NCBI GenBank assembly: GCA_947497895.1
Contig: CANMIL010000011.1
Coordinates: 1-64,000 of the forward strand
From: an uncultured Tenacibaculum sp.
GTDB taxonomy: Bacteria > Bacteroidota > Bacteroidia > Flavobacteriales > Flavobacteriaceae
DNA length: 64,000 nt
Direction of reading: 5' to 3'
In this document: positions 34,685 to 43,109 of the stretch, piece by piece
Layout: each line of letters begins with the position of its first letter
Position numbering within the stretch: position 1 is the stretch's first letter
The notes under the pieces: model-generated
Told to the model about the DNA's origin: nothing
Seen by the model: the letters and a program-made list of their open reading frames with translations, nothing else
Databases searched by the model: none
Program-made: the position numbers and the translations under genes

Positions 34685-36547
34685 ATGACAAAAGTATTTC
34701 CCTTCTTGCTGCTGTTATTAGGTGTCATATTTCCTGGCATATCTCAGACAAAAATTGATTCTTTACAAGAAAAACTAGTGAAGATTAATGAGGACGAATT
34801 AAGGTTAAAGGTTCTTGATACTTTAACCAAAGAAATGATTCGTTCAAATCACCCCGATCAAAGAATATATCTCGAAAGCTATGTTGATTTGGCAAAGAGA
34901 TTAAAACACTTTGATTTAGCGGCTTCTAAAAGTAGATTTATAGCACAGTTGTACATTTATAATGGGCAACCAGATTCGACTATTTATGTTGTCGAAGAAA
35001 TGTTGAAGTATAAGCCTGAATTTAAAAAGAAAAATTCAGAAGGACATTTATTATTAAAAAGGGCAGGAGCTTACTTCAATAAACAAATGCCACAAGAAGC
35101 AGTTAAAGATTACGATCGATCGGCAGAATTATTCATGGAAAGTGGTGATTCAATTTATGTTGCGGATGCTCGTTTTTTTGCTGGACATGCTTTTATGAAT
35201 TTAAAAGAATTTTTAGAGGCAGTAAATCGTTTTGAAACGGCTTATAAACTTTATGATTTGCTCGGAGATAAAAGATATGCAAATTCTGCACTAACTGATT
35301 TAGCTGGTGTTTATGAAATGAATGGATTTTATGACAAAGCAATTTTCGAAAAGAAAAGAGTTTTAAAAGAGGTTTTAAAAACAGATAACTTTTCATTGAT
35401 TAGTTCTATTTATGCGCAAATTTCAGGAAACTATTACCTAAAAAAAGAATTAGATAAATCCAATAAGTATATTGATTCTTCGCTTTATTTTTCTGAACGT
35501 ATTTCCGATAAGTTCAAGCAAGCACACATAAGAACTTTCGCTCAAATTTATAAACTAAGATATTATTTGGAGATAGATGATTTGGTTAATGCGTCGAAAC
35601 ATTTAAAACTACTTGAGGATTGTAGAAAGCTAACAAACTCTCCAGAATTTTATGATTCTTACGTATTGCATCATAAAGCCAATTATTATAATAAGTTAGG
35701 GAATTATGCAAAAGCGGAAGCTCTTTTGAAGCAGTTATTAGCAAAGAAAGGACAAATTCATGATGTAAAGACATATATAGATGCTGAGAAACAGATTGCT
35801 GAGGTGTATGCGCAAAGGAAGAACTATTCGAAAGCCTATCTACACTTATTAGATCATTTAAAAGCAAAGGATTCTTTGTACAATGAAAGAAAAACAAATG
35901 CTTTTTTGTTTTATCAATCTCAATTTGAAACAGAACGAAAGGATTATGAAATTTCGAAAAAAGAACTAGCAATTCAATTATTGGAGAGGGATAAAGAGCT
36001 TTCAAAAAGCAAGCGAGATATTTTATGGGTTGTATTGATTTCTATTTTATTTATATCTGGAACAATATCCTATTATATCTGGAAAAATGGAAAACAAAAG
36101 AGAAGAGCTTTAACAAAAAAAATAGCAAGAAATAAAAAGGAGTTAGATGACTTTACACAGTTATTGATTGAAAAGAGTTTGGCACAAGAATCCTTGACCA
36201 AAGAAATAGAAAAATTAAAAGAAGAGCTTGGTGAACAAAACTCGATAGAAAAGCTTCAAGATTTGACTTCAGCTAAGATTTTGACGAATGATGATTGGTA
36301 CAAGTTTAAAGAAAAATTTAAAAATGTTTACCCCAACTTTTTTATAGAAATAAAAAGAAAAGGATTCGATCTAACAAAATCAGAAGAGCGATTAGTGGCT
36401 ATGGAAAAACTGTATTTAGATACAAAAGAAATAGCGACTATGCTGGCAATTTCTCAAGATAGTGTGACAAGAAGTAGATCTCGATTACGTAAAAAAATCA
36501 ATGCACCTAAAGGACATTCTATTTTAGAATTTTTAGAAGCTTCCTAA
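34685..36547 (+). CDS. TPR-repeat membrane regulator with C-terminal HTH (first locus)
   Basis: The 620-residue protein has a signal peptide (MTKVFPFLLLLLGVIFPGISQ), about seven TPR repeats over residues 40-420 in the periplasm, one transmembrane helix (about 443-463, ILWVVLISILFISGTISYYIW) and a cytoplasmic coiled coil followed by a LuxR-type HTH (about 560-610: TKSEERLVAM then TKEIATMLAISQDSVTRSR). Such proteins sense a periplasmic signal via the TPRs and bind DNA through the HTH. The next gene, 125 bases downstream, is preceded by tandem boxes suited to its HTH, so it probably activates that gene. It shares domain order with the regulator at 40987-42705. Confidence 0.85.
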   Translation: MTKVFPFLLLLLGVIFPGISQTKIDSLQEKLVKINEDELRLKVLDTLTKEMIRSNHPDQRIYLESYVDLAKRLKHFDLAASKSRFIAQLYIYNGQPDSTIYVVEEMLKYKPEFKKKNSEGHLLLKRAGAYFNKQMPQEAVKDYDRSAELFMESGDSIYVADARFFAGHAFMNLKEFLEAVNRFETAYKLYDLLGDKRYANSALTDLAGVYEMNGFYDKAIFEKKRVLKEVLKTDNFSLISSIYAQISGNYYLKKELDKSNKYIDSSLYFSERISDKFKQAHIRTFAQIYKLRYYLEIDDLVNASKHLKLLEDCRKLTNSPEFYDSYVLHHKANYYNKLGNYAKAEALLKQLLAKKGQIHDVKTYIDAEKQIAEVYAQRKNYSKAYLHLLDHLKAKDSLYNERKTNAFLFYQSQFETERKDYEISKKELAIQLLERDKELSKSKRDILWVVLISILFISGTISYYIWKNGKQKRRALTKKIARNKKELDDFTQLLIEKSLAQESLTKEIEKLKEELGEQNSIEKLQDLTSAKILTNDDWYKFKEKFKNVYPNFFIEIKRKGFDLTKSEERLVAMEKLYLDTKEIATMLAISQDSVTRSRSRLRKKINAPKGHSILEFLEAS

Positions 36548-36584
36548 AGATGGTTTTTTAAGTGTTTGTTTATCAGTTATCTGT

Positions 36585-36647
36585 GTTTTTGTCCGTTTTT
36601 TGTCCGACATAATTTACCCTTATTTTAATAGCATTTTAGTTTTTTTG
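36585..36647 (+). promoter_or_regulatory. Activator boxes and promoter of the first LRR gene
   Basis: Two tandem copies of (G/T)TTTTTGTCCG at 36585-36595 and 36596-36606, then ACATAATTT, and after 35 bases from ATAATTT a TTTG at 36644-36647, taken as the -7 end. The layout and distance equal those at 42807-42856 and 50653-50714, but the box sequence differs. Confidence 0.6.
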
Positions 36648-36672
36648 CCCCGTAATTTCATAAAACTAAAAG

Positions 36673-37533
36673 TTGATAAAAACAAAGCTATTCTTACTTG
36701 TTCTTTTCGCATATAATTATGTTTTATATGCGCAAGTAACAAACATTCCTTATAATAATTTCGAGACTTATTTCGAAGGTAATGGAATGACGAATAGTGA
36801 TGTTTATAATGACTTTGATAACAACACTAAACTTGAAACACTTTCTTGTTGTGCTAAGTCACTAGCAAGAATAGATGTCTCCCCCCTTTTACACTTAGAT
36901 TGGCTAGACTGCGTCAATACCGGAAAGGTTAACTTAAATTCAGTGAATAATGCAAAGTTGAATTGTACAAAAGTTAATCCATACGAATTGACCAGTCTAG
37001 ATTTAAGTAAAGAACATCTAGAAGCTCTCTATCAAATAAAAGGGAATAGTAGTTCAAATATAGAACTAAGCACAACAGATGATCTTAATTTGAAATTTAT
37101 TTCTGTTGATGATTCAGAAGTAAGTTATTTGACAAATTACGAAGGTGACGTTTATATATATTTAGCACTAGCTGATGCATCTGAGGAAATTGTTTTCCAG
37201 AATAATAAAATTGATGATTTAACTGGAATGGAGGATTTTATAGAAGTGTGGTATTTAACATGCAGTGATACTAATCTTTCGAGTATTGATTTAAGTAATA
37301 ATGAACTAACTACTCAAAACTCTAGCAATGATAGATTATCAGATTTAGATTTTTCTGATACTGTATTGCCGGAGAAATTTTATGTCAACAACAATTTCCT
37401 TGGTGCAATGGACGTAATTAATCTCTCCAGTTTAGAAATTTTAAATTTTGATAACATTCAGTTATCTGAATTCGATTTAGAGAAAGGTAGGTTGGAATTA
37501 CTAAGTTTTGGAAAAATAGGAATTGAGAGGTAA
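36673..37533 (+). CDS. Short divergent leucine-rich-repeat secreted protein (TTG start)
   Basis: The start is TTG at 36673, giving a signal peptide MIKTKLFLLVLFAYNYVLYA followed by Q. The 286-residue product carries weak LRR repeats and, at its start, VTNIPYNNFETYFEGNG, which resembles the TxIPDxNFExxLExLG module start of the giant protein at 43110-50450; later KIDDLTGMEDF equals its DLTGIEDF motif. It lacks the dockerin-like and sorting C-terminus and stops abruptly (SFGKIGIER), so it looks like a shrunken or decaying relative. The TPR-HTH regulator lies just upstream and a terminator 70 bases downstream. Confidence 0.7.
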   Translation: MIKTKLFLLVLFAYNYVLYAQVTNIPYNNFETYFEGNGMTNSDVYNDFDNNTKLETLSCCAKSLARIDVSPLLHLDWLDCVNTGKVNLNSVNNAKLNCTKVNPYELTSLDLSKEHLEALYQIKGNSSSNIELSTTDDLNLKFISVDDSEVSYLTNYEGDVYIYLALADASEEIVFQNNKIDDLTGMEDFIEVWYLTCSDTNLSSIDLSNNELTTQNSSNDRLSDLDFSDTVLPEKFYVNNNFLGAMDVINLSSLEILNFDNIQLSEFDLEKGRLELLSFGKIGIER

Positions 37534-37602
37534 GGATAAATTTAAAACAGATAAAAAATAATTATTTAGGGGATCTGATTAAGTAGGGGTACTTATTTAG
37601 AC

Positions 37603-37629
37603 AAAAGTCAGCTATAACAGCTGACTTTT
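37603..37629 (+). terminator. Terminator after the short LRR gene
   Basis: A perfect 11-bp stem (AAAAGTCAGCT with AGCTGACTTTT), 5-nt loop and T-run. It may also serve the convergent gene ending at 37651. Confidence 0.88.
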
Positions 37630-37650
37630 TGCTTTATTACTATTCCTAAA

Positions 37651-38244
37651 TTAATCCGCTAAATCAAGGTTTATTTTCTCATATTGATCGATGATAACAT
37701 CAAGTTTTTGTTGTTCTTTTTTTGCAATTTTAGGTCTAAGGTAAAACCAATTAAAAGCTACCCATATTATCGTAAGTGTACTACAAATTATTCCTAGCCA
37801 AAGAGTCATTTTTACTATGTATTCGTACATATATAATGCAAGGCCTAGCGATAGTAGGATATAGTAAATACCCATGATTTTGGTTTGAATTTGTTTTTGT
37901 TGTTTTTTAATTCGAATTAAGTTATGTAGATATTCTTTATTTTTTTCGAAGTCGTTTAGCTTTTTATACATAGTAAATAGCTTATTATAATATAACACAA
38001 AGAAAATCATAGAAAGTATCGCGAGGATCATTCCGATTTTAGAGGTGATTAATTTCGGGTTATAGAAATACCAGATTCCTGCAATAAATAAAATGGTTAG
38101 TGTAAATAGGGCATTGGTCGCAATTATTTTTAACCTATTTTTCCTACTCATCTTTTTGATTTTATTGGTCAATTCCTTTATATCAGGAGCTTCTGCCTTC
38201 TGCTGCTTCCAAATATTTTTTAAGTCTATATGATCAGTTGGCAT
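37651..38244 (-). CDS. Membrane protein, probable anti-sigma factor
   Basis: The 197-residue protein has a cytoplasmic N-terminal 40 residues (LKNIWKQQKAEAPDIKELTN), then four transmembrane helices and a charged C-terminus. Its start overlaps the end of the ECF sigma gene by 11 bases, so the two are translationally coupled. Coupled membrane proteins of ECF sigma factors are usually anti-sigma factors; this one has no recognised zinc-binding (ZAS) motif, so the role is inferred from position. The N-terminal IWKQQK motif is common among flavobacterial partners of this kind. Confidence 0.7.
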   Translation of the reverse strand: MPTDHIDLKNIWKQQKAEAPDIKELTNKIKKMSRKNRLKIIATNALFTLTILFIAGIWYFYNPKLITSKIGMILAILSMIFFVLYYNKLFTMYKKLNDFEKNKEYLHNLIRIKKQQKQIQTKIMGIYYILLSLGLALYMYEYIVKMTLWLGIICSTLTIIWVAFNWFYLRPKIAKKEQQKLDVIIDQYEKINLDLAD

Positions 38245-38704
38245 TTTGTTTAAATTTTTGTGTTAATTTTAGTTTTATCCTATGAATCTTAACTCTTACA
38301 TTTTGAGGAGTAATTCCAACAATTTCGGCTATTTGAGCTTGATTTATATCTTCCAATTCTAGAGAAATAATAATTCTTTCAATATCTGAGAGTTCAGAAA
38401 TATATTGATAAAGGTCTTTTAATTGTGTCTCAATAGGAGCGGCTGTCTCTTCCTTTATGTTAGTAGGTAACTTAGACGTTTTTATTCGTTGGTCTTTCTC
38501 AATTTGTCTTAAGCAATAATTCGTAGCTATTCTAAAGATCCAAGTTCCAATATTCGATTCATTTCTAAACTTAGATAGATTTTTCCAAACGATTATAAAA
38601 ATATCTTGAGTTAAATCCTGTGCTTTTGCGTGATCATTTACATATCCCATACATAAGCGAAATATCTTTTGCCAGTAGGTATTATATATGTTTTCAAAAA
38701 CCAT
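38234..38704 (-). CDS. ECF-type RNA polymerase sigma factor
   Basis: The 156-residue protein has sigma region 2 (residues 5-75: MGYVNDHAKAQDLTQDIFII, then WIFRIATNYCLRQ) and region 4 (about 100-150: LSDIERIIISLELEDINQAQIAEIVGITPQNVRVKIHRIK, seen as QAQIAEIVGITPQNVRVKIH). It directs RNA polymerase to stress or envelope genes. The start overlaps the preceding hydrolase stop by one base (TAATG) and its end overlaps the membrane protein gene. Three genes are thus one operon. No target promoter can be named. Confidence 0.88.
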   Translation of the reverse strand: MVFENIYNTYWQKIFRLCMGYVNDHAKAQDLTQDIFIIVWKNLSKFRNESNIGTWIFRIATNYCLRQIEKDQRIKTSKLPTNIKEETAAPIETQLKDLYQYISELSDIERIIISLELEDINQAQIAEIVGITPQNVRVKIHRIKLKLTQKFKQNAN

Positions 38705-39555
38705 TATTTATTGAGTAAATTTTTATTTAACTGTTCGAAATACCATTCTTTGTCATCATACATAATAAAGTGTAGCCCTTTGTTTGCATAATGCAAATTA
38801 GCAGTTTTTAAGTTTTTATATTGATTTTCTATTTGAGTTTTAAAATTTTTAAAATACGATTGTAGTAAAATTACTGAAGGGCATTCGATGGATGATATTT
38901 TATCTCTTAAATCAACATTTAAGAAATCACAATACATACTAGCAAAAGTTTTTCTGTCAGAATCTAGACTCCACTTAACGATAAGGTCTTGTTTACTTTT
39001 GTTGACAACCATAGTCGTTATGTTCGTTTTTTGCATTTGAATGAATTGCTTTTCAGGCATGTTTACAATTTGATTGACCATAGAAGAACAGTTGTTATTT
39101 TCTTTCGAAGTAAATGTCGGATTCGTTAAAGCCATTAAACAGGGGAGTGCATCAACAATAATAATTTTTTTGACTAGTTTCGGATGATCACTAGCAATAT
39201 TTAAAGCTAAACCTCCCCCCATACTATGACCTATGATAATGGGAGAACTAATGTTCTCATTTTTAATAAAACTTGCGATCTCATCAGACCAATTGTTAAA
39301 TGTGGCATTTGAATCAGGTTTTACTCCGGCAAAACCAGGCATTGTTAAGATATAGCATGTAAAGTTATTTTCAAATTTTAAAACAGTTTCTTTCCAAACA
39401 TCCGCTGAGCTGGCAAAACCCGGAATGAAAATAATAGCTTGTTTTCCGTTTCCTTTTTTTTCAATTTTAAAGGAATAGGTTTGTTTTTGACCGAAAGAAA
39501 TGGAAGAGATTAAAAATGTAATAATGAATATTAATAAATTTAGACAAGTTCTCAT
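38704..39555 (-). CDS. Exported alpha/beta hydrolase
   Basis: The 283-residue product has a signal peptide (to SSISFGQ, residue 23) and an alpha/beta hydrolase domain: the oxyanion region IIFIPGFASSADVWKE, the nucleophile elbow IIGHSMGGGLAL (Ser about 112), and the C-terminal His in KGLHFIMYDD. It is the first gene of an operon with the sigma factor and its coupled membrane protein (stop and start share one base). A periplasmic enzyme controlled by its own sigma factor is plausible, for example a lipase or haloperoxidase-like esterase, but the substrate is not visible. Confidence 0.82.
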   Translation of the reverse strand: MRTCLNLLIFIITFLISSISFGQKQTYSFKIEKKGNGKQAIIFIPGFASSADVWKETVLKFENNFTCYILTMPGFAGVKPDSNATFNNWSDEIASFIKNENISSPIIIGHSMGGGLALNIASDHPKLVKKIIIVDALPCLMALTNPTFTSKENNNCSSMVNQIVNMPEKQFIQMQKTNITTMVVNKSKQDLIVKWSLDSDRKTFASMYCDFLNVDLRDKISSIECPSVILLQSYFKNFKTQIENQYKNLKTANLHYANKGLHFIMYDDKEWYFEQLNKNLLNK

Positions 39556-39752
39556 AAATTAGACTTTTTTAGTGTTATTTGCCCTTTTGATACGAGAAAT
39601 CTAAAAATGTTACAGAGTATCAGAGAATTTTATTTAAAAACAGGAAAAGGATTTCATTGATTTGAAATGAATTTAGCAAAATGGGAACCAGTGATTTCAG
39701 AAATTCCAAAATTCTTATAACCTAGACTTTCCGCCCCTTTATTTCTATAAAA

Positions 39753-39783
39753 AAACCAAAGAATAAGTCATATTCTTTGGTTT
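39753..39783 (-). terminator. Terminator of the GG-leader peptide gene
   Basis: A perfect 13-bp stem (AAACCAAAGAATA with TATTCTTTGGTTT), 5-nt loop, followed on the minus strand by T7. It lies 27 bases after the peptide stop. Confidence 0.85.
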
Positions 39784-39809
39784 ATATAAGTTAAAATATT
39801 GGGACAACA

Positions 39810-39965
39810 CTAGGCAGTTGTACCATCGTCCAATCTGTTGTTAGAACCACGAATGGCCTGTAAATACATATCACCTCCAAAAATACTGTGCATTTCAGTG
39901 GTCTTCATAGAATTTTTATTGAAACCTTTTAATTTTTTAGTTTCTGCCTTTTTTAATTTGATCAT
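39810..39965 (-). CDS. Double-glycine leader peptide without cysteines
   Basis: A short gene of 51 codons. The product MIKLKKAETKKLKGFNKNSM continues KTTEMHSIFGG with the GG at residues 30-31, and the predicted core is only 20 residues (DMYLQAIRGSNNRLDDGTTA) without cysteine. The leader with K-rich start and MxxIxGG ending resembles the 'natural product precursor, GG-Bacteroidales' type. It may be a signalling peptide or the substrate of a modifying enzyme that is not in this window. It has its own terminator. Confidence 0.6.
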   Translation of the reverse strand: MIKLKKAETKKLKGFNKNSMKTTEMHSIFGGDMYLQAIRGSNNRLDDGTTA

Positions 39966-40253
39966 TTCTAATTTTAATTTTGTACCAAAATATTAAAAAT
40001 TAGATTAAAAGTAGGTAATGTTTAGCAATTTTTAAAATTGATAAGATAGAGAAGACTTCACTCGATTTTCCCAGTCTTTATGAAATAAATATGTTTTAGG
40101 TATTATTCTTGTGTAGATTAGAATTAGTAGGTAGGAAATATTTACTTAAATGTAAATTAATAATTTTTTCTAGTTTACTTATAAACTAAATTCCTCATTA
40201 TCCTTTACTTTTTTATTTTTGATGTAATATAAACTACAACTAAATCAATTAAA

Positions 40254-40787
40254 GTGGATACAATCAAAATAGGAATAATAAATGTCTCTGATCGAGCGAG
40301 TAGAGGTGAATATGAAGATTTACCTGGTAAAGAAGTTTGCCGATTAATGGATTTATGGCTGTTAAATAAATGGGAAAAAGAATACTCAGTTATTCCTGAT
40401 GAAGAAGATTTATTAAAGGAAGCTATGATTGACATGGCCGATAATAAAGGTTGTTGTTTAATTGTAACTACAGGAGGTACAGGACCAGCAGTTCGAGATG
40501 TAACACCTGAAGCAACGATTGCAGTTTGCGAAAAGATATTACCTGGATTCGGTGAACAAATGAGGCAAGTTAGCTTACAATATGTTCCTACTGCAATTCT
40601 CTCTAGACAAACGGCAGGAATTCGTGGAAATACATTGATAGTGAATCTTCCAGGAAAACCAAAGTCAATTAGAGAATGTTTGGAGGCAGTATTTCCTGCA
40701 ATTCCATATTGTATTGATTTAATTGAAGGACCATATATGGAACCAAACCCGGAAGAGATAAAGGTGTTTCGACCAGGAAAGAAATAG
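40254..40787 (+). CDS. MogA/MoaB-family molybdenum cofactor protein
   Basis: The 177-residue protein starts with GTG at 40254 (no ATG upstream in frame) and has the MoCF-biosynthesis fold: IGIINVSDRASRG at the start, TTGGTGPAVRDVTPEA (residues 70-85) for molybdopterin binding, and IVNLPGKPKSIRECLEAVFP near the end. MogA adenylylates molybdopterin before molybdate insertion; MoaB is the alternative. The 177-residue form with the extra loop resembles MogA. No other moa/moe genes lie nearby. Confidence 0.88.
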   Translation: MDTIKIGIINVSDRASRGEYEDLPGKEVCRLMDLWLLNKWEKEYSVIPDEEDLLKEAMIDMADNKGCCLIVTTGGTGPAVRDVTPEATIAVCEKILPGFGEQMRQVSLQYVPTAILSRQTAGIRGNTLIVNLPGKPKSIRECLEAVFPAIPYCIDLIEGPYMEPNPEEIKVFRPGKK

Positions 40788-40986
40788 GGGCTAAAATATA
40801 AAAAGCGGAGTTAATTTTAAGAAGGAATAATCTTAGCATTGGCCTTCCAAACTTTATTACGTATTACTAGCTACTCCTCTCGATTTAGTAGTTTTTTTAA
40901 TAAAGATTACAAATTGATGTGTGTGAACTTCCTTTATTATTCATAATTCTTTTAATTTTATACCATAAAATTATTTATAAGAGTTT

Positions 40987-42705
40987 ATGCGAAGATTTAT
41001 TTGTTTTTTTCTGGTTTTTGTATCCTTAAATTTACTTTCACAGGAAACCGATTCAACGTTATTAAAAATAAAAAAACAGATAGCTAACTCAAAAAACGAC
41101 TCCTTAAAAATTGTTAATTATCTGAGGTTAAATAAATATTATCACGCCAGAGATTTAAATAAGGCAGATTCACTTTTAACTGAGATTTTAACCATGTTGG
41201 ATACGGTAAAATTTGACACTAGAAAACATCGTGGTCAAATATTTGAAAGGCGAGGAGTTATTTCACGAATAAGATCTAATTACCCAAAGTCTCTTCGTAA
41301 TTATAATAAAGCTAAATCTCTTTATGAAGAAATAAAAGACACTAATAAAATTATCAACGTTAATATTAATATAGGTAATTTGTATAATTATCAATATGAC
41401 TATGTGAACGGTGCAAAATATTTAAAGAAATCCATAGAAATAAATACCAAACCTTTTAGAAAACAATTAGGGATTAGTTATAGATTACTTTCAGGTAATT
41501 TTAGTTCTCGTGAGATGAAAGATTCGGCTTTTTATTATTTAAAAAAGTCGAGAATAATTTTTAAGGATGGAGGTTTTGATTTTGAGTATTTCGCATCTAA
41601 TACCTTGTTTATTAGGTTTTCATTAGAAAATTTTGAAGGTAGATCTTATTCAAAAAGTTTGGATGGAAAGTTTGTGTTTGATGGATTGGATAAAAAATAT
41701 TCTTTGAATGATTTAGTTAATATGGCTTGGAAAACCAAGAATTATTTTAAGAAAGAAGGGCATAAACATTATTTAAGTGAAAGCTATTATGACTTGACAA
41801 AACTTTATTTTATGCTCAATAAGTTTTCTTTAGCAAAAACCTATGCAGATTCAACAATTCAGATAGCTAATCGAATTGAAAAGAAGCATCTTGAATCAAT
41901 GACGTATAAATTGAGGGCAAAGATAAATGAGAAATCTGGTAAACTTTATAAAGCTTTGGATGATTTTAAGGTATATGATAAAATGCAGAATGAAATTTAT
42001 ACCGAAAATAAAACTAGAGAAGTATTGGAGTTGGAATTTGCTAATAAAAAGACGAAGGACAGTATTCTTTTTGTTAAGCAAAAGGAAATATTTGTTTTAG
42101 AAAAAGATAAGGCATTAGCTCAAAATAAATTTATTCTTCTTTTAAGTCTTGTTGGGTTGTTTATTGCATTTTTTGTTATTAGGAATATAAGACTAAAATG
42201 GTTAAAGGAACGTAGAGAAGGGAAGAGGTTTAAACAGCAGTTAAAACAAAGCGATAATAAGATTTTTGCTTTAAATACTGATAAGCAAAAATTGACAGAA
42301 GAAGTTAACGAGCTCCTTACAGAAACGCTAACGCATCTCCGAACTAAAGAAAAGTTGGCGGATAATTTAAATAAATTATCTCAAGAAAAAGAAGGTGTTA
42401 CACTCACTAGTATTATCGCTGATTTAAAAGCAGATAAACTAGAAGATTCTAAAATTTTGGTATTGAGAAAAAATATCGAAACCTTAAACTACGAGTTTTT
42501 AAAAAAAATTAAAGACCTTCATTCTAACCTAACGAAAACAGATATTGAGGTTTGTTCTTTTATAAAAATAGGATTTTCCAGAACTGAAATAGCAACACTC
42601 CGACAAACTAGTATTGAGGCTATTAAATCGACAAGATATCGATTGAAAAAGAAGCTAAATCTTACATCCAACGATTCTTTGGATGATTATATTCGCTCGC
42701 TTTAA
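40987..42705 (+). CDS. TPR-repeat membrane regulator with C-terminal HTH (second locus)
   Basis: The 572-residue protein repeats the design of the regulator at 34685-36547: signal peptide (MRRFICFFLVFVSLNLLSQ), several TPR repeats (about 30-350), one transmembrane helix (about 380-397, FILLLSLVGLFIAFFVI), a coiled coil and a C-terminal HTH (about 515-560: LTKTDIEVCSFIKIG then RTEIATLRQTSIEAIKS). It lies just upstream of the giant LRR gene, and matching tandem boxes occur before that gene and before the gene at 50839. It is the likely activator of both, perhaps sensing the envelope; this is inference. Confidence 0.85.
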   Translation: MRRFICFFLVFVSLNLLSQETDSTLLKIKKQIANSKNDSLKIVNYLRLNKYYHARDLNKADSLLTEILTMLDTVKFDTRKHRGQIFERRGVISRIRSNYPKSLRNYNKAKSLYEEIKDTNKIINVNINIGNLYNYQYDYVNGAKYLKKSIEINTKPFRKQLGISYRLLSGNFSSREMKDSAFYYLKKSRIIFKDGGFDFEYFASNTLFIRFSLENFEGRSYSKSLDGKFVFDGLDKKYSLNDLVNMAWKTKNYFKKEGHKHYLSESYYDLTKLYFMLNKFSLAKTYADSTIQIANRIEKKHLESMTYKLRAKINEKSGKLYKALDDFKVYDKMQNEIYTENKTREVLELEFANKKTKDSILFVKQKEIFVLEKDKALAQNKFILLLSLVGLFIAFFVIRNIRLKWLKERREGKRFKQQLKQSDNKIFALNTDKQKLTEEVNELLTETLTHLRTKEKLADNLNKLSQEKEGVTLTSIIADLKADKLEDSKILVLRKNIETLNYEFLKKIKDLHSNLTKTDIEVCSFIKIGFSRTEIATLRQTSIEAIKSTRYRLKKKLNLTSNDSLDDYIRSL

Positions 42706-42744
42706 ACTTTTCAAAATATGAACGCTTTTTTCTCATTTTCGACA

Positions 42745-42856
42745 GGGGTGCAAAAATGAGAAACATAAAGTGTTGTAAATTAGTTGTTTTGGGTTTTTAC
42801 ACCCTATTTTGCACCCCATGATTTCTTTTCCACAGAACAAAAATGAAATATTTTTG
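42745..42856 (+). promoter_or_regulatory. Activator boxes and promoter of the giant LRR gene unit
   Basis: GGGGTGCAAAA (42745-42755) is the reverse complement of TTTTGCACCCC (42807-42817). The latter is preceded by ACACCCTA, a second partial box, and followed by ATGATTTC. The -7 element TATTTTTG is at 42849-42856, 31 bases after ATGATTTC begins; there is no TTG at -33, as expected for an activated promoter. The same block, with the same spacing, recurs at 50604-50714. Confidence 0.7.
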
Positions 42857-42889
42857 CAGTGTCTTTTAATCTAATTAATAAGAGTTAAT

Positions 42890-43021
42890 ATGGTAAAAAA
42901 ACACTATCTACTTTTTTGTTTTATTGCAATACTTTCGATAAAAGCAAAAGCGCAATACACTTCAATTCAAATTATAAATTTTGATTCTACATTAAATGTT
43001 CTTGGGTATCATTTCAAGTAA
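42890..43021 (+). CDS. Small secreted peptide ahead of the giant LRR gene
   Basis: A 43-codon gene in the leader of the same transcript, starting 34 bases after the -7 element. The product has a good signal peptide (MVKKHYLLFCFIAILSIKAK then AQ) and only about 21 further residues, YTSIQIINFDSTLNVLGYHF ending in K. It may be a secreted peptide, a leader ORF affecting the downstream gene, or the remnant of a deleted gene. No family is recognised. Confidence 0.5.
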   Translation: MVKKHYLLFCFIAILSIKAKAQYTSIQIINFDSTLNVLGYHFK

Positions 43022-43109
43022 TGGACAAAACAAAATATAGAAATCAATAGTATTCAACTATCTAATCAATTAAAATAATTTTTATTCAACATAACATATC
43101 AAAGACATT

